Positions 26,042 through 32,229 of a stretch of DNA of 64,000 nucleotides are shown in pieces. Under the pieces are notes generated by a model, which saw nothing but the letters and a program-made list of their open reading frames with translations, ran no database searches and had not been told where the DNA came from. A program made the position numbers and the translations under genes. The stretch is from assembly GCF_003062295.1 (NCBI RefSeq), contig NZ_PYCN01000020.1:1-64000 (forward strand), given 5' to 3'. The DNA is from Bradyrhizobium algeriense. GTDB lineage: Bacteria; Pseudomonadota; Alphaproteobacteria; Rhizobiales; Xanthobacteraceae. The number at the start of each line of letters is the position of its first letter. The stretch's first letter is position 1.

Positions 26042-26542
26042 TTATAAAAAGCGCATCGCCGTCTGCAGTTCAGCCTTCAGCTGATTTCTAAACTGCACAT
26101 AGCTGCCGTAGTTCACGGGATTCTCCCCGCCCGAGCCCCCAGAACAACTCCTTTCCAGACTGCTGATTAATGTGTCCCACTGACTCAGACCAGAATTGAT
26201 CTGTTGCTTGACCTGTTGCATAGCACCAGCATCCGATGTCTGGGCAGCTGCCAAAGCCACTCTTGCGTTGCCTAATGTATTCACTGCCGAATTACCGGGA
26301 GCCTGCCTGGATTGCCAGTTCAACGGGGGAACCCCGCCGGAGCCGCCTGAGCAACCCTGGCTCATCGACGCCATTGTATTTTGGAGCTGAGGGATTGCTT
26401 CGCCCATGATCTGGAGCACAACATCCTTCGCCTCGGCGGCGACGGCAACGTTGGCGAGCGGAGTTAAAAGGATCCCACAGAGGATCGAGACAGTTTTAGA
26501 ATGGAGCGAGCGAGCCACTGATTTTTTGGAGCAAGAGTTCAT
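26042..26542 (-). CDS. small secreted protein with two CSGGSGG repeats
   Basis: 166 residues. An N-terminal signal peptide (SILCGILLTPLANVAVAAEA, cleavage near 38) precedes a mature part that is an internal duplication: each half has a helical stretch, then a Ser/Gln/Glu-Cys-CSGGSGG-type turn (about residues 63-70 and 131-138) followed by P-x-N-aromatic. AGGAGG is 8 nt before ATG 26542, a strong ribosome binding site. The gene is bordered by palindromes C3 and C4. A related CSGGGSG motif occurs in the next gene downstream. No known family; a periplasmic partner of that membrane protein is a reasonable inference. Confidence 0.65.
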   Translation of the reverse strand: MNSCSKKSVARSLHSKTVSILCGILLTPLANVAVAAEAKDVVLQIMGEAIPQLQNTMASMSQGCSGGSGGVPPLNWQSRQAPGNSAVNTLGNARVALAAAQTSDAGAMQQVKQQINSGLSQWDTLISSLERSCSGGSGGENPVNYGSYVQFRNQLKAELQTAMRFL

Positions 26543-26913
26543 CTGAAAATCCTCCTTGGCTATGATTTCCTCATAGGTCCGCCAGCCCTGCTGGAGCACT
26601 TGGGAGCGAATTTCTTATTTGAAAATTATTAGAGACGGGCTGATGGCGGCAATCGCCGAACGGGAACCATATCACGCACACCCGTTTAAGTAAATTACTA
26701 CTTTGAGTAAATGAATTACGGTGACAGAATTACGGTGAGCACGAAACTCTCACTGGAGTTGAGTGCAGCTGCAGGCGGCCTATGAGAAGGTGATGGCGAA
26801 GAGGGCCAAAGGCTGACGTCAGCGAGGCGCAACCCGCGATTGCCTGACGAACCTCGCGGGACAAGCAGCCTCACGCATACGCAAAAACGGCAACTGTCCC
26901 CTTCATAGGAAAG
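26543..26913. other. island spacer with degenerate palindrome C4 and coding remnants
   Basis: 371 bp. Palindrome C4 (26715-26767) is rearranged. Directly after it, 26769-26816 reads LQAAYEKVMAKRAKG then stop, like the C terminus of a lost gene. A GGCAACTGTCCCCTTC stretch near 26887-26905 recurs, as I recall, in related genomes. No intact gene. Confidence 0.5.
26715..26767. repeat. island palindrome C4 (degenerate)
   Basis: ATTACGGTGACAG is followed by a second AATTACGGTGAGCACG start, then the usual AACTCTCACTGGAGTTGAG centre and GTGCA, where the right arm stops. It looks like a partial duplication plus loss of the right end. Confidence 0.7.
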
Positions 26914-28131
26914 CTATTGAGCCGCCGTCACTCGCAACGATTTCCTCGGAGCCTGTTTGGGGCTCGATTCCGGATCCGCGATCGGGCGGTGGTAGGTCGC
27001 GATGCGGCGCAGCCAGCCGACCTCGAAGACACGGTTGGATGGAAGGTTGCGAACCCTCTGCTGCAGGACGAACTGCGCTGCATCGGCGAATTCGGCGCGC
27101 ACGGCCTTCGGATCGCCGGTCACGCCGTTCATCTTGAGCAGCACCTGCTTGAGACCCCAACCCTGCCGCCGCCCGGTCTCCCTGTTCATGGCGGCTTCGT
27201 TCGGGTTGGTGCCCTCGCCCTTGAAGTTGATGTAGTCGATCAGCGGATAAAAATTCTCGGAGGCGCGAACGACGCGCGTGAACTGGATGACGATATGTTC
27301 GCGCTCCGCGCCGTCGGGCGTCGTCTTGAGGATCTTCTCCATCGCACCTTGCGCCCGCTCCACCATGAATTGCGTCTGCTCCGCCACGGTGTCGAGCAGA
27401 AACTGCTTCAACTCCTTCATCTGCGGTGAATTGGCGTTCTTCCTGAACTCGGCCCGGCTTGTCCACGGGTTGGCCGGAATTTGCGGCTGGTCCAGCCAGG
27501 CGGGCAAACGCACGTTCTTCTTGCGCATGAATTCGAGCAGGGCCGGAAAGCTCTCCTCGAATGGCAGCCATTTGCCGACAGGAAACCAGATGAAATGACC
27601 GATCCCTAAGGAAGCGAATTCCTCGTTCGCACTCCATGACGTGATCGCATCAATTTTTCCGCCTGTTTCATTCAGCCAGATCTTCTGGCCGATCTTCTTC
27701 GCCAGATCGCCCGGCAAGACCAGCTGTGGTACAGGTAAATTCTTGGGTAAATCCTTGGCCTCGTGGCTCGATTTCCGTGCTTCCGGCATTTGAACGGCAG
27801 CTTCCGGCGCTGGCTTCTGCACCTCAGGTGCTGGCTTCTGCACCTCAGGCTGTCGCAGGACTGTTTCGGGTTCCGACTTCTGCGTGTGGGATGCCTGCGC
27901 GACGCCAGGCCCACCCTGCTCTTTTTCGTTGGCAGCGACGCGTGTCGCGGCCGGCGCGGCTATTTCCGCCAATGCCGTTTGCGTCGCCATGCCAGCGACG
28001 ATGACACACGAGAGCAGCAATGAGCCGCAAGCAAGCACCGTCGCGCTGCACTGTCCGGGTTTCGCTTGCCGTGCCGTTCTCCTGCCGCTACCCGCACGCC
28101 AGCGGCCAATGAAATCACCGCCCATGTCCAT
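26914..28131 (-). CDS. conserved secreted protein of unknown function with NETGG/GIGHFIW motifs
   Basis: 405 residues. A membrane/signal helix at about 32-52 is followed by a Pro/Glu/Lys-rich linker with PEVQKPA repeats (about 75-120) and a domain of about 270 residues. That domain opens with KIWLNETGGKIDAITSWSAN, then FASLGIGHFIWFPVGKW and FPALLEFM. I recognise this set from conserved uncharacterised exported proteins. The Glu near the start plus GIGH is reminiscent of lysozyme-like folds, which is inference only. ATG 28131 or 28125 is likely; the frame opens at 28179. Flanked by palindromes C4 and C5. GC is higher than in neighbouring island genes. Confidence 0.65.
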   Translation of the reverse strand: MDMGGDFIGRWRAGSGRRTARQAKPGQCSATVLACGSLLLSCVIVAGMATQTALAEIAAPAATRVAANEKEQGGPGVAQASHTQKSEPETVLRQPEVQKPAPEVQKPAPEAAVQMPEARKSSHEAKDLPKNLPVPQLVLPGDLAKKIGQKIWLNETGGKIDAITSWSANEEFASLGIGHFIWFPVGKWLPFEESFPALLEFMRKKNVRLPAWLDQPQIPANPWTSRAEFRKNANSPQMKELKQFLLDTVAEQTQFMVERAQGAMEKILKTTPDGAEREHIVIQFTRVVRASENFYPLIDYINFKGEGTNPNEAAMNRETGRRQGWGLKQVLLKMNGVTGDPKAVRAEFADAAQFVLQQRVRNLPSNRVFEVGWLRRIATYHRPIADPESSPKQAPRKSLRVTAAQ

Positions 28132-28581
28132 GTTTCCGAAGGCTAGCCTGACGGGAAGGGTCGTGCGGGCCAACAACACGATGCGTATGGCGAAATCGTG
28201 GGGCCATAGCGGCGGCCCGGTGCCACATGGGCGACAATCCTGCGCATCGCGCCGCCGACAGGGGGCGAGAAAGCGGCCCTGAGAACATCTTGAGAGTGCC
28301 GTTTATCAGGCATCGCTCGGAATTGCGGTGACAGTACTGGGAACTCTCATCACCGCAGTTGAGCGCACTGTCACCGTAATCCATACGATGATGTTAACGG
28401 CTCCAGCAGCCAATGAAGATGAGAAGTCGCCGGTTGTTATCGCGATAGCGGTCAAGTCAATTGACGATGACAAACAGCGAGCTTGGCGAACATTCGCCGG
28501 GGCGAACAATGAACACTGTCGAACCAACGATATAAGTGCGAGGCTCGGAGCGCTTAAGGGGCTTCTTTCTAAGAAGCAGGT
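28132..28581. other. island spacer with palindrome C5
   Basis: 450 bp. It contains palindrome C5 (28322-28380). Short frames on both strands (28306-28714) overlap each other and have no good starts. No gene I can support. Confidence 0.55.
28322..28380. repeat. island palindrome C5
   Basis: 59 bp. Left arm ATTGCGGTGACAGT diverges from the consensus at one or two bases; the right arm CGCACTGTCACCGTAAT is near intact; the centre keeps AACTCTC and CAGTTGAG. Confidence 0.85.
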
Positions 28582-29145
28582 CTACCTTGGTCCCACTTTC
28601 AACTTCATCTGATAGGCTAGGAACTGACCGAGCAAGGACGCTATTACAACAAAGAGGCTGAGCCACACGCCGACGAGTACTGCTCGGATGACAGCTACGG
28701 ACGTTTTTGTCCAAATCAGAAACTCATCGAATGCGACGGTAGCCAAGTCATCGACGTTTAGCGACAAACATGATCGACCGTTGAACACTTTCAACGCGTC
28801 GGGGAGGCATTCGTACCCAATTACGATAGAACGTTGCGCCTGTGGCACGAAAATGGTGAAGGTAGTGAATAAGAACATGTATACGAGAACCAGAGCGAAA
28901 CCCACTGCACCCAGGATCTTCATGTTGAAGGCGACCTTCCCGGCTTTGTTTGAAGCTGATTGGTATGAGATAGCGAGCGACGCGAGCTGAATTACCGAGG
29001 TGATGATGTTCAATCCTGTCGGCCAAGGTGGAATGATCGAAAGAAATGACGCGACGAACGGAATGACTATCGAACCGCCGGCGGCCCATAATGATAACTT
29101 GCTATATTCGTGAAGTAATTGCCAAAATCTATCAAGGCCGGACAT
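28582..29145 (-). CDS. hypothetical four-helix membrane protein
   Basis: 187 residues. Hydrophobic helices at about 16-36, 40-60, 80-103 and 150-175, with an extracytoplasmic loop containing two Cys (GYECLPDAL and GRSCLSL). The start ATG at 29145 overlaps the TAA of the upstream gene (TAATG), so the two are translationally coupled; a GTG three codons earlier is possible. GGAGGT lies inside the upstream gene's end. No family recognised. Its partner is the secreted protein at 29145-30002, and the pair is the only island boundary without a palindrome. Confidence 0.6.
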   Translation of the reverse strand: MSGLDRFWQLLHEYSKLSLWAAGGSIVIPFVASFLSIIPPWPTGLNIITSVIQLASLAISYQSASNKAGKVAFNMKILGAVGFALVLVYMFLFTTFTIFVPQAQRSIVIGYECLPDALKVFNGRSCLSLNVDDLATVAFDEFLIWTKTSVAVIRAVLVGVWLSLFVVIASLLGQFLAYQMKLKVGPR

Positions 29146-30002
29146 TAATTGCACCCACCTCCCGATTTCGAAATCACATTGACCGAGGCCTCGTCGGGCC
29201 CGTCGCGGTTATCTCTCCGAAAATACATTCTGCTACATTCCTCTGGATCATTGCCCCACTTGACACGGTAGCGATACATACCTGCAGGAAACGTTGTCTT
29301 TGGAGTTACCCTGTCCCATTTGTCGCAATCATCCGAGTAGGGTCTGATGCTATTCGCTTTGCAGAGCTGATAATAAAACTCGCGCATGACCTTGACGCTG
29401 CCTCCTGGCGGATTGGTCTTTGCTGTCACTATCGCGATCCAATCGCCTCCGCAGCCTCCCGGAGAAATCACCTTTGGAAGACCGCCTTTAGAGGCTCGAT
29501 ATTTGTCTAATACAGCCACAAACTTTCGTTCATGTGGCAACATACTTTTCTTAACAGACGAGATCTCGAGCGCTCTTTTGTTGGCATGTACAACTAAGGT
29601 GCTCACTAACGCTCTCATTAGTTCATCAAGTGGTGCCTCGAAAACTTCTGCGGGATATTTTGATTTCGTTAGCATATCGCGGATGGAGCGCTCCTTGCCG
29701 ACGGCAACAAACAGATAATCTGTCAATCCGAATCCTGGCCCATCCCAGTATAAACACATGTCGACCGTTGGGTGATTCAACGACAGCTTTTCCCCTTCGG
29801 CCGCAGCCTTTTTTTCCGCTGCGGTCGGCTTATAGTTCTTTGACATTGGGTCGGGTTCTATCAACGGGCCTGGAATATCCCGCATCTTCAAGAACATTGC
29901 ATAGGGACTCGACGCGGTGGCCTCATTTATTGTTGCCGCGTGTGCGGCAACAGAAAAGAATTGAAATACCGCCAGACACGTCAGCGCAAGTCTAATGGAC
30001 AT
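29145..30002 (-). CDS. hypothetical secreted cysteine-containing protein
   Basis: 285 residues. A signal peptide (ALTCLAVFQFFSVAAHA, cleavage near 23) precedes a mature domain with paired cysteines: MCLYWDGPGFG, SPGGCGGDW, QLCKAN/DDCDKW, PEECSRMYF and a C-terminal GGGCN. The even spread suggests disulphides in the periplasm. ATG 30002 is preferred to one five codons earlier. The stop overlaps the start of the membrane-protein gene, so the two products probably work together. No family recognised. Palindrome C6 lies upstream at its 5' side. Confidence 0.62.
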   Translation of the reverse strand: MSIRLALTCLAVFQFFSVAAHAATINEATASSPYAMFLKMRDIPGPLIEPDPMSKNYKPTAAEKKAAAEGEKLSLNHPTVDMCLYWDGPGFGLTDYLFVAVGKERSIRDMLTKSKYPAEVFEAPLDELMRALVSTLVVHANKRALEISSVKKSMLPHERKFVAVLDKYRASKGGLPKVISPGGCGGDWIAIVTAKTNPPGGSVKVMREFYYQLCKANSIRPYSDDCDKWDRVTPKTTFPAGMYRYRVKWGNDPEECSRMYFRRDNRDGPDEASVNVISKSGGGCN

Positions 30003-30094
30003 AGAGCACCGTTGCATAAGCTAATTCACACTACCATAAAGATTTGTAGTGGCTAGTCCAGATGAATAGGCGCAACTAGCAGGTGCTTTATGGA

Positions 30095-30151
30095 ATTACG
30101 GTGACAGTGCATGAAGCTCTCACCCGCAGTTGAGTGCACTGTCACCGTAAT
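30095..30151. repeat. island palindrome C6
   Basis: 57 bp. Perfect 17-bp arms ATTACGGTGACAGTGCA/TGCACTGTCACCGTAAT-type (right arm with TGCACTGTCACCGTAAT) and centre TGAAGCTCTCACCCGCAGTT plus GAG. Confidence 0.9.
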
Positions 30152-30261
30152 CTCCGGTATTTCTGATGTGATCGCTCATGCCTGTGCTTGCTGCTTGGTG
30201 CCGCGGCACCGTGCCCGCGTTCGGAGCGCAAAGCGGAATGGAGCCAGTGCGCGGCTTCTTC

Positions 30262-30290
30262 TTGACAAACTGTATCCAGTTAGATACATC
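30262..30290 (+). promoter_or_regulatory. promoter with embedded operator for the HigBA-like module
   Basis: A -35 match TTGACA (30262-30267) lies 17 bp before a weak -10 (TACATC, 30285-30290). Between and over it is the inverted repeat TGTATC-CAGTTA-GATACA (30271-30288), with 6-bp perfect arms, positioned to let the antitoxin repress the promoter. The predicted start of transcription coincides with the ATG at 30296. Confidence 0.5.
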
Positions 30291-30335
30291 TGGCCATGAA
30301 TTCGGTCATCCGTCTTTTCCGATTGGCTGAATAGC

Positions 30336-30593
30336 TTGAAAGATCAGAAGGCCAAGGCGCGGATACTGCACCGGCTGTCGCAAGCCTCCCTGGGCAATTT
30401 CGGGGATTGCGAGCCGGTGGGCGAGGGCGTCTCGGAAATGCGTATCCACCATGGTCCGGGATTCCGTATCTATTTCGTGCGTCATGGTGCCGCCGTCTAT
30501 GTGCTGCTTTGCGGTGGCGACAAGTCCAGCCAGCGCCGCGATATCGCCAGGGCAAAGCGCATGGCGAGGGAATTGAAGGAGGGCGGGCGATGA
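30336..30593 (+). CDS. RelE/HigB-family toxin with an abnormal 5' end
   Basis: 85 residues from TTG 30336. The HigB/Gp49-type fold is clear: QKAKARILHRLSQASLGNFGD, VSEMRIHHGPGFRIYF and LLCGGDKSSQRRDI. Such toxins cut mRNA at the ribosome. Family members start about ten residues earlier with an F-x-x-WL segment. That segment (SVFSDWLNSL) is present in this frame just upstream, but it follows a TGA (30297) and no ATG, GTG or TTG precedes it. The ATG at 30296 is in another frame and ends at TAG 30332, one base before the TTG. So the gene has suffered a small indel or uses coupling from a leader. The stop overlaps the antitoxin start (ATGA). Confidence 0.7.
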   Translation: MKDQKAKARILHRLSQASLGNFGDCEPVGEGVSEMRIHHGPGFRIYFVRHGAAVYVLLCGGDKSSQRRDIARAKRMARELKEGGR

Positions 30594-30976
30594 AGAAGGC
30601 CAAAGCCAAGGCAAACGTCAAGGCAAACGTCAAGGCAAACGCGAAGGCAAAGGTCACTTACGCGCCATTCGAGGTCGCTGACTATCTCGATAGTGAGGAA
30701 GCGATTGCGGAATATCTTTCGCTCGCAGCCCGCGACGAAAACCCCGGCGTATTGCTCAAGGCGCTTGGTGACGTGGCCAAGGCGCGCGGCATGGCGGAGG
30801 TCGCGAAGGCGTCCGGTCTCGGCCGGGAAAGCCTCTACAAGACGCTGGCACCGGGCGCCAAGCCGCGTTTCGAAACGATTGCCACCATCATGCGGGCGCT
30901 GAATGTCGGGTTTTCAGTCGAAAGCAGGTTGCCAGTGCGCGCGAAGAAGAAGGCCCGCAAGTTGAAAGCGGCGTAG
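30590..30976 (+). CDS. HigA-type antitoxin with Lys/Ala-repeat N-terminal extension
   Basis: 128 residues, overlapping the toxin stop by 4 nt, toxin first as in higBA modules. The addiction-module antidote domain lies at about 22-115: APFEVADYLDSEEAIAEYLS, then a helix-turn-helix AEVAKASGLGRESLYKTLA and IATIMRALNVGFSV. It should neutralise the toxin and repress the promoter upstream. The first about 21 residues are an AKA/NVKA tandem repeat encoded by three copies of a 12-bp unit (CAAGGCAAACGT, 30607-30642), and the C terminus is also Lys-rich. Such basic tails are not usual for the family. Confidence 0.85.
   Translation: MKKAKAKANVKANVKANAKAKVTYAPFEVADYLDSEEAIAEYLSLAARDENPGVLLKALGDVAKARGMAEVAKASGLGRESLYKTLAPGAKPRFETIATIMRALNVGFSVESRLPVRAKKKARKLKAA
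30607..30642 (+). repeat. 12-bp triplicated repeat within the antitoxin gene
   Basis: CAAGGCAAACGT occurs three times in tandem (last base differs in the third), encoding Val/Ala-Lys-Ala-Asn units. In-frame slippage would change the length of the basic tail without breaking the gene. Confidence 0.85.
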
Positions 30977-31002
30977 GTGGCGAGCGAGGCTGCGAAAGCC
31001 AC

Positions 31003-31269
31003 TCACTTCATCTCTTCCAACAGCTTCCGCGCTTCCCCCAACAACGCCTGAATCTGCCTTCGCTCGGCGATCGCATCCCTGGTGAACAGGCCGTGCCTGC
31101 GCGCGTTCTTGTTCGCCTTTGGCGCGCCGGATCCCGGTGCGCCGCCATGCATGCGGCAGCGTTTCCTGCCGTGCACGGCCGGCGAGCGGCACGCGCCGCC
31201 GGAACGGGTTTTGGCGCCACAACGTCGGCTCGCCAGCATCGGACCGATAGTGCGGGCGTGATCGCTCAT
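31003..31269 (-). CDS. HGGxSTG-type small protein
   Basis: 88 residues. Cys-rich N-terminal half (RRCGAKTRSGGACRSPAV, RKRCRMHGG) followed by HGGAPGSGAPKANKNARRHGLF. This pattern of Cys-x(n)-Cys then HGG and an N-A-x-x-HG segment is typical of the HGGxSTG-type proteins found in phage-like and genomic-island contexts. It probably binds metal or nucleic acid; the role is unknown. Its ATG overlaps the stop of the upstream gene by 4 nt (31266-31269), so the two form a coupled pair. The last helix ALLGEARKLLEEM is amphipathic. Confidence 0.75.
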   Translation of the reverse strand: MSDHARTIGPMLASRRCGAKTRSGGACRSPAVHGRKRCRMHGGAPGSGAPKANKNARRHGLFTRDAIAERRQIQALLGEARKLLEEMK

Positions 31270-31928
31270 GCCGGTGCTTCCCGCTTGGCATCAGCGGAAT
31301 CGCGCCTTCGCCTGGAGCCCGAGGCCTTCGGCGCATTCCGCGCCGCGGATGGCGGGTTCTTGTCCGAAACGATCACGCGCGCATGCTGCGTGACGTTGCC
31401 GACAATGGCCTTGCCGCCGTCGCCCACCGACACGTTCTGCACAGTGATGGCGGGCTCGCCATGGCTCCGGTAGCGGTTGAGCGCCTCGATCTGGGCGGGA
31501 AACGTGCGGGCGAGCCTGCCCAATGCGCGCGCGGCACTGTCGTGCTGGGCGAGATTGTCCGCATTCGCAAGGTGATGGGCACATCGCATCGCCATCACAT
31601 GAACCGAAACCATCTGCGCCACCAGCATGGCCTCGATGGAATCCCTCGGCTTGATGCTCTTCACCATCGAAATCATGAAGGAGAGGTTGACCTCGTCAGG
31701 GCTCTCGCCGTTCACGCTGGCCTTCACCAATTGTCGGATAATGCCATGCATCGCTTCGCGATCGGCGACCCCCAGCGCGTTCGCCATCAGCCGTTCGCCG
31801 AGCTCCTGATCTTGATGGTCGATGGCGAAGCCGTGGGACTGAAGCTTTATCCGTGGGGCTTCGGCAGCTTCGATCTGGTCGGTTGCCGCTGTTATCGTTG
31901 ACGTCGTGAGGTCCGGAGCGGTGTTCAT
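31266..31928 (-). CDS. conserved hypothetical protein paired with the HGGxSTG protein
   Basis: 220 residues, soluble, mostly helical in the centre (MVAQMVSVHVMAMRCAHHLANA-type stretch). The C-terminal strand-rich motif is NRYRSHGEPAITVQNVSVGDGGKAIVGNV and the tail is basic (SGSRRRRDS). Motifs of the form ALNRYR...VTVxxVxVxxGGxAIVGxV occur in Rhizobiales proteins coded with HGGxSTG genes, as I recall. Function unknown. The 4-nt overlap with the following gene implies a single transcript. Confidence 0.7.
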   Translation of the reverse strand: MNTAPDLTTSTITAATDQIEAAEAPRIKLQSHGFAIDHQDQELGERLMANALGVADREAMHGIIRQLVKASVNGESPDEVNLSFMISMVKSIKPRDSIEAMLVAQMVSVHVMAMRCAHHLANADNLAQHDSAARALGRLARTFPAQIEALNRYRSHGEPAITVQNVSVGDGGKAIVGNVTQHARVIVSDKNPPSAARNAPKASGSRRRRDSADAKREAPA

Positions 31929-32229
31929 GTCGGGATTCCCTTAAGCCCGCGCGCGGGCCTGCGCGCGCCGTTCGGCCACGTGCAGGCGATCGTTCGCTGC
32001 GGCGACGCGAGAGCAATTTCAGTTGTGGGTGAGGATTTTAAGCCGCAATCGTACCAACGCTCCCGCTATTGCGGGGCGACGGGGATTTCAGAGGTTGCGG
32101 GATGATGAAGGAATGCCGCTGATTTGCCCGACGTGTCAAGTTGCTTCTTCGAATGACGGCGGTCGGCTGCTACTTTGCATGGGGTTGTTTTCGATATTTT
32201 GGGAGTGTGCATGTCGGAAGCGCAGCTTC
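31929..32229. other. spacer with a probable dispersed element
   Basis: 301 bp. The stretch from about 32090 to 32215 (GATTTGCCCGACGTGTCAAG through GGGTTGTTTTCGATATTTT) resembles an intergenic element that recurs in Bradyrhizobium genomes, from memory. A plus-strand frame at 32023 is antisense to the thioesterase gene and not credible. Confidence 0.4.

Larger units (their letters stand above)
30003..30335. other. island spacer with palindrome C6 and toxin-antitoxin promoter
   Basis: 333 bp holding palindrome C6 and, on the plus strand, the promoter/operator region of the HigBA-like module with a possible 12-codon leader frame at 30296-30334. No other gene. Confidence 0.6.

Noticed and set aside
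23199..30151. Island palindromes as a CRISPR array
   Set aside because: Spacing of 0.9-1.8 kb with genes between copies, palindromic 57-bp units and no cas genes.
23199..30151. Island palindromes as classical integron attC sites
   Set aside because: No GTTRRRY/RYYYAAC core pairs and no IntI; only the layout is cassette-like.
30407..30589. N-terminal extension of the antitoxin frame through the toxin gene
   Set aside because: The toxin frame has clear family motifs; the antitoxin starts naturally at the ATGA overlap.
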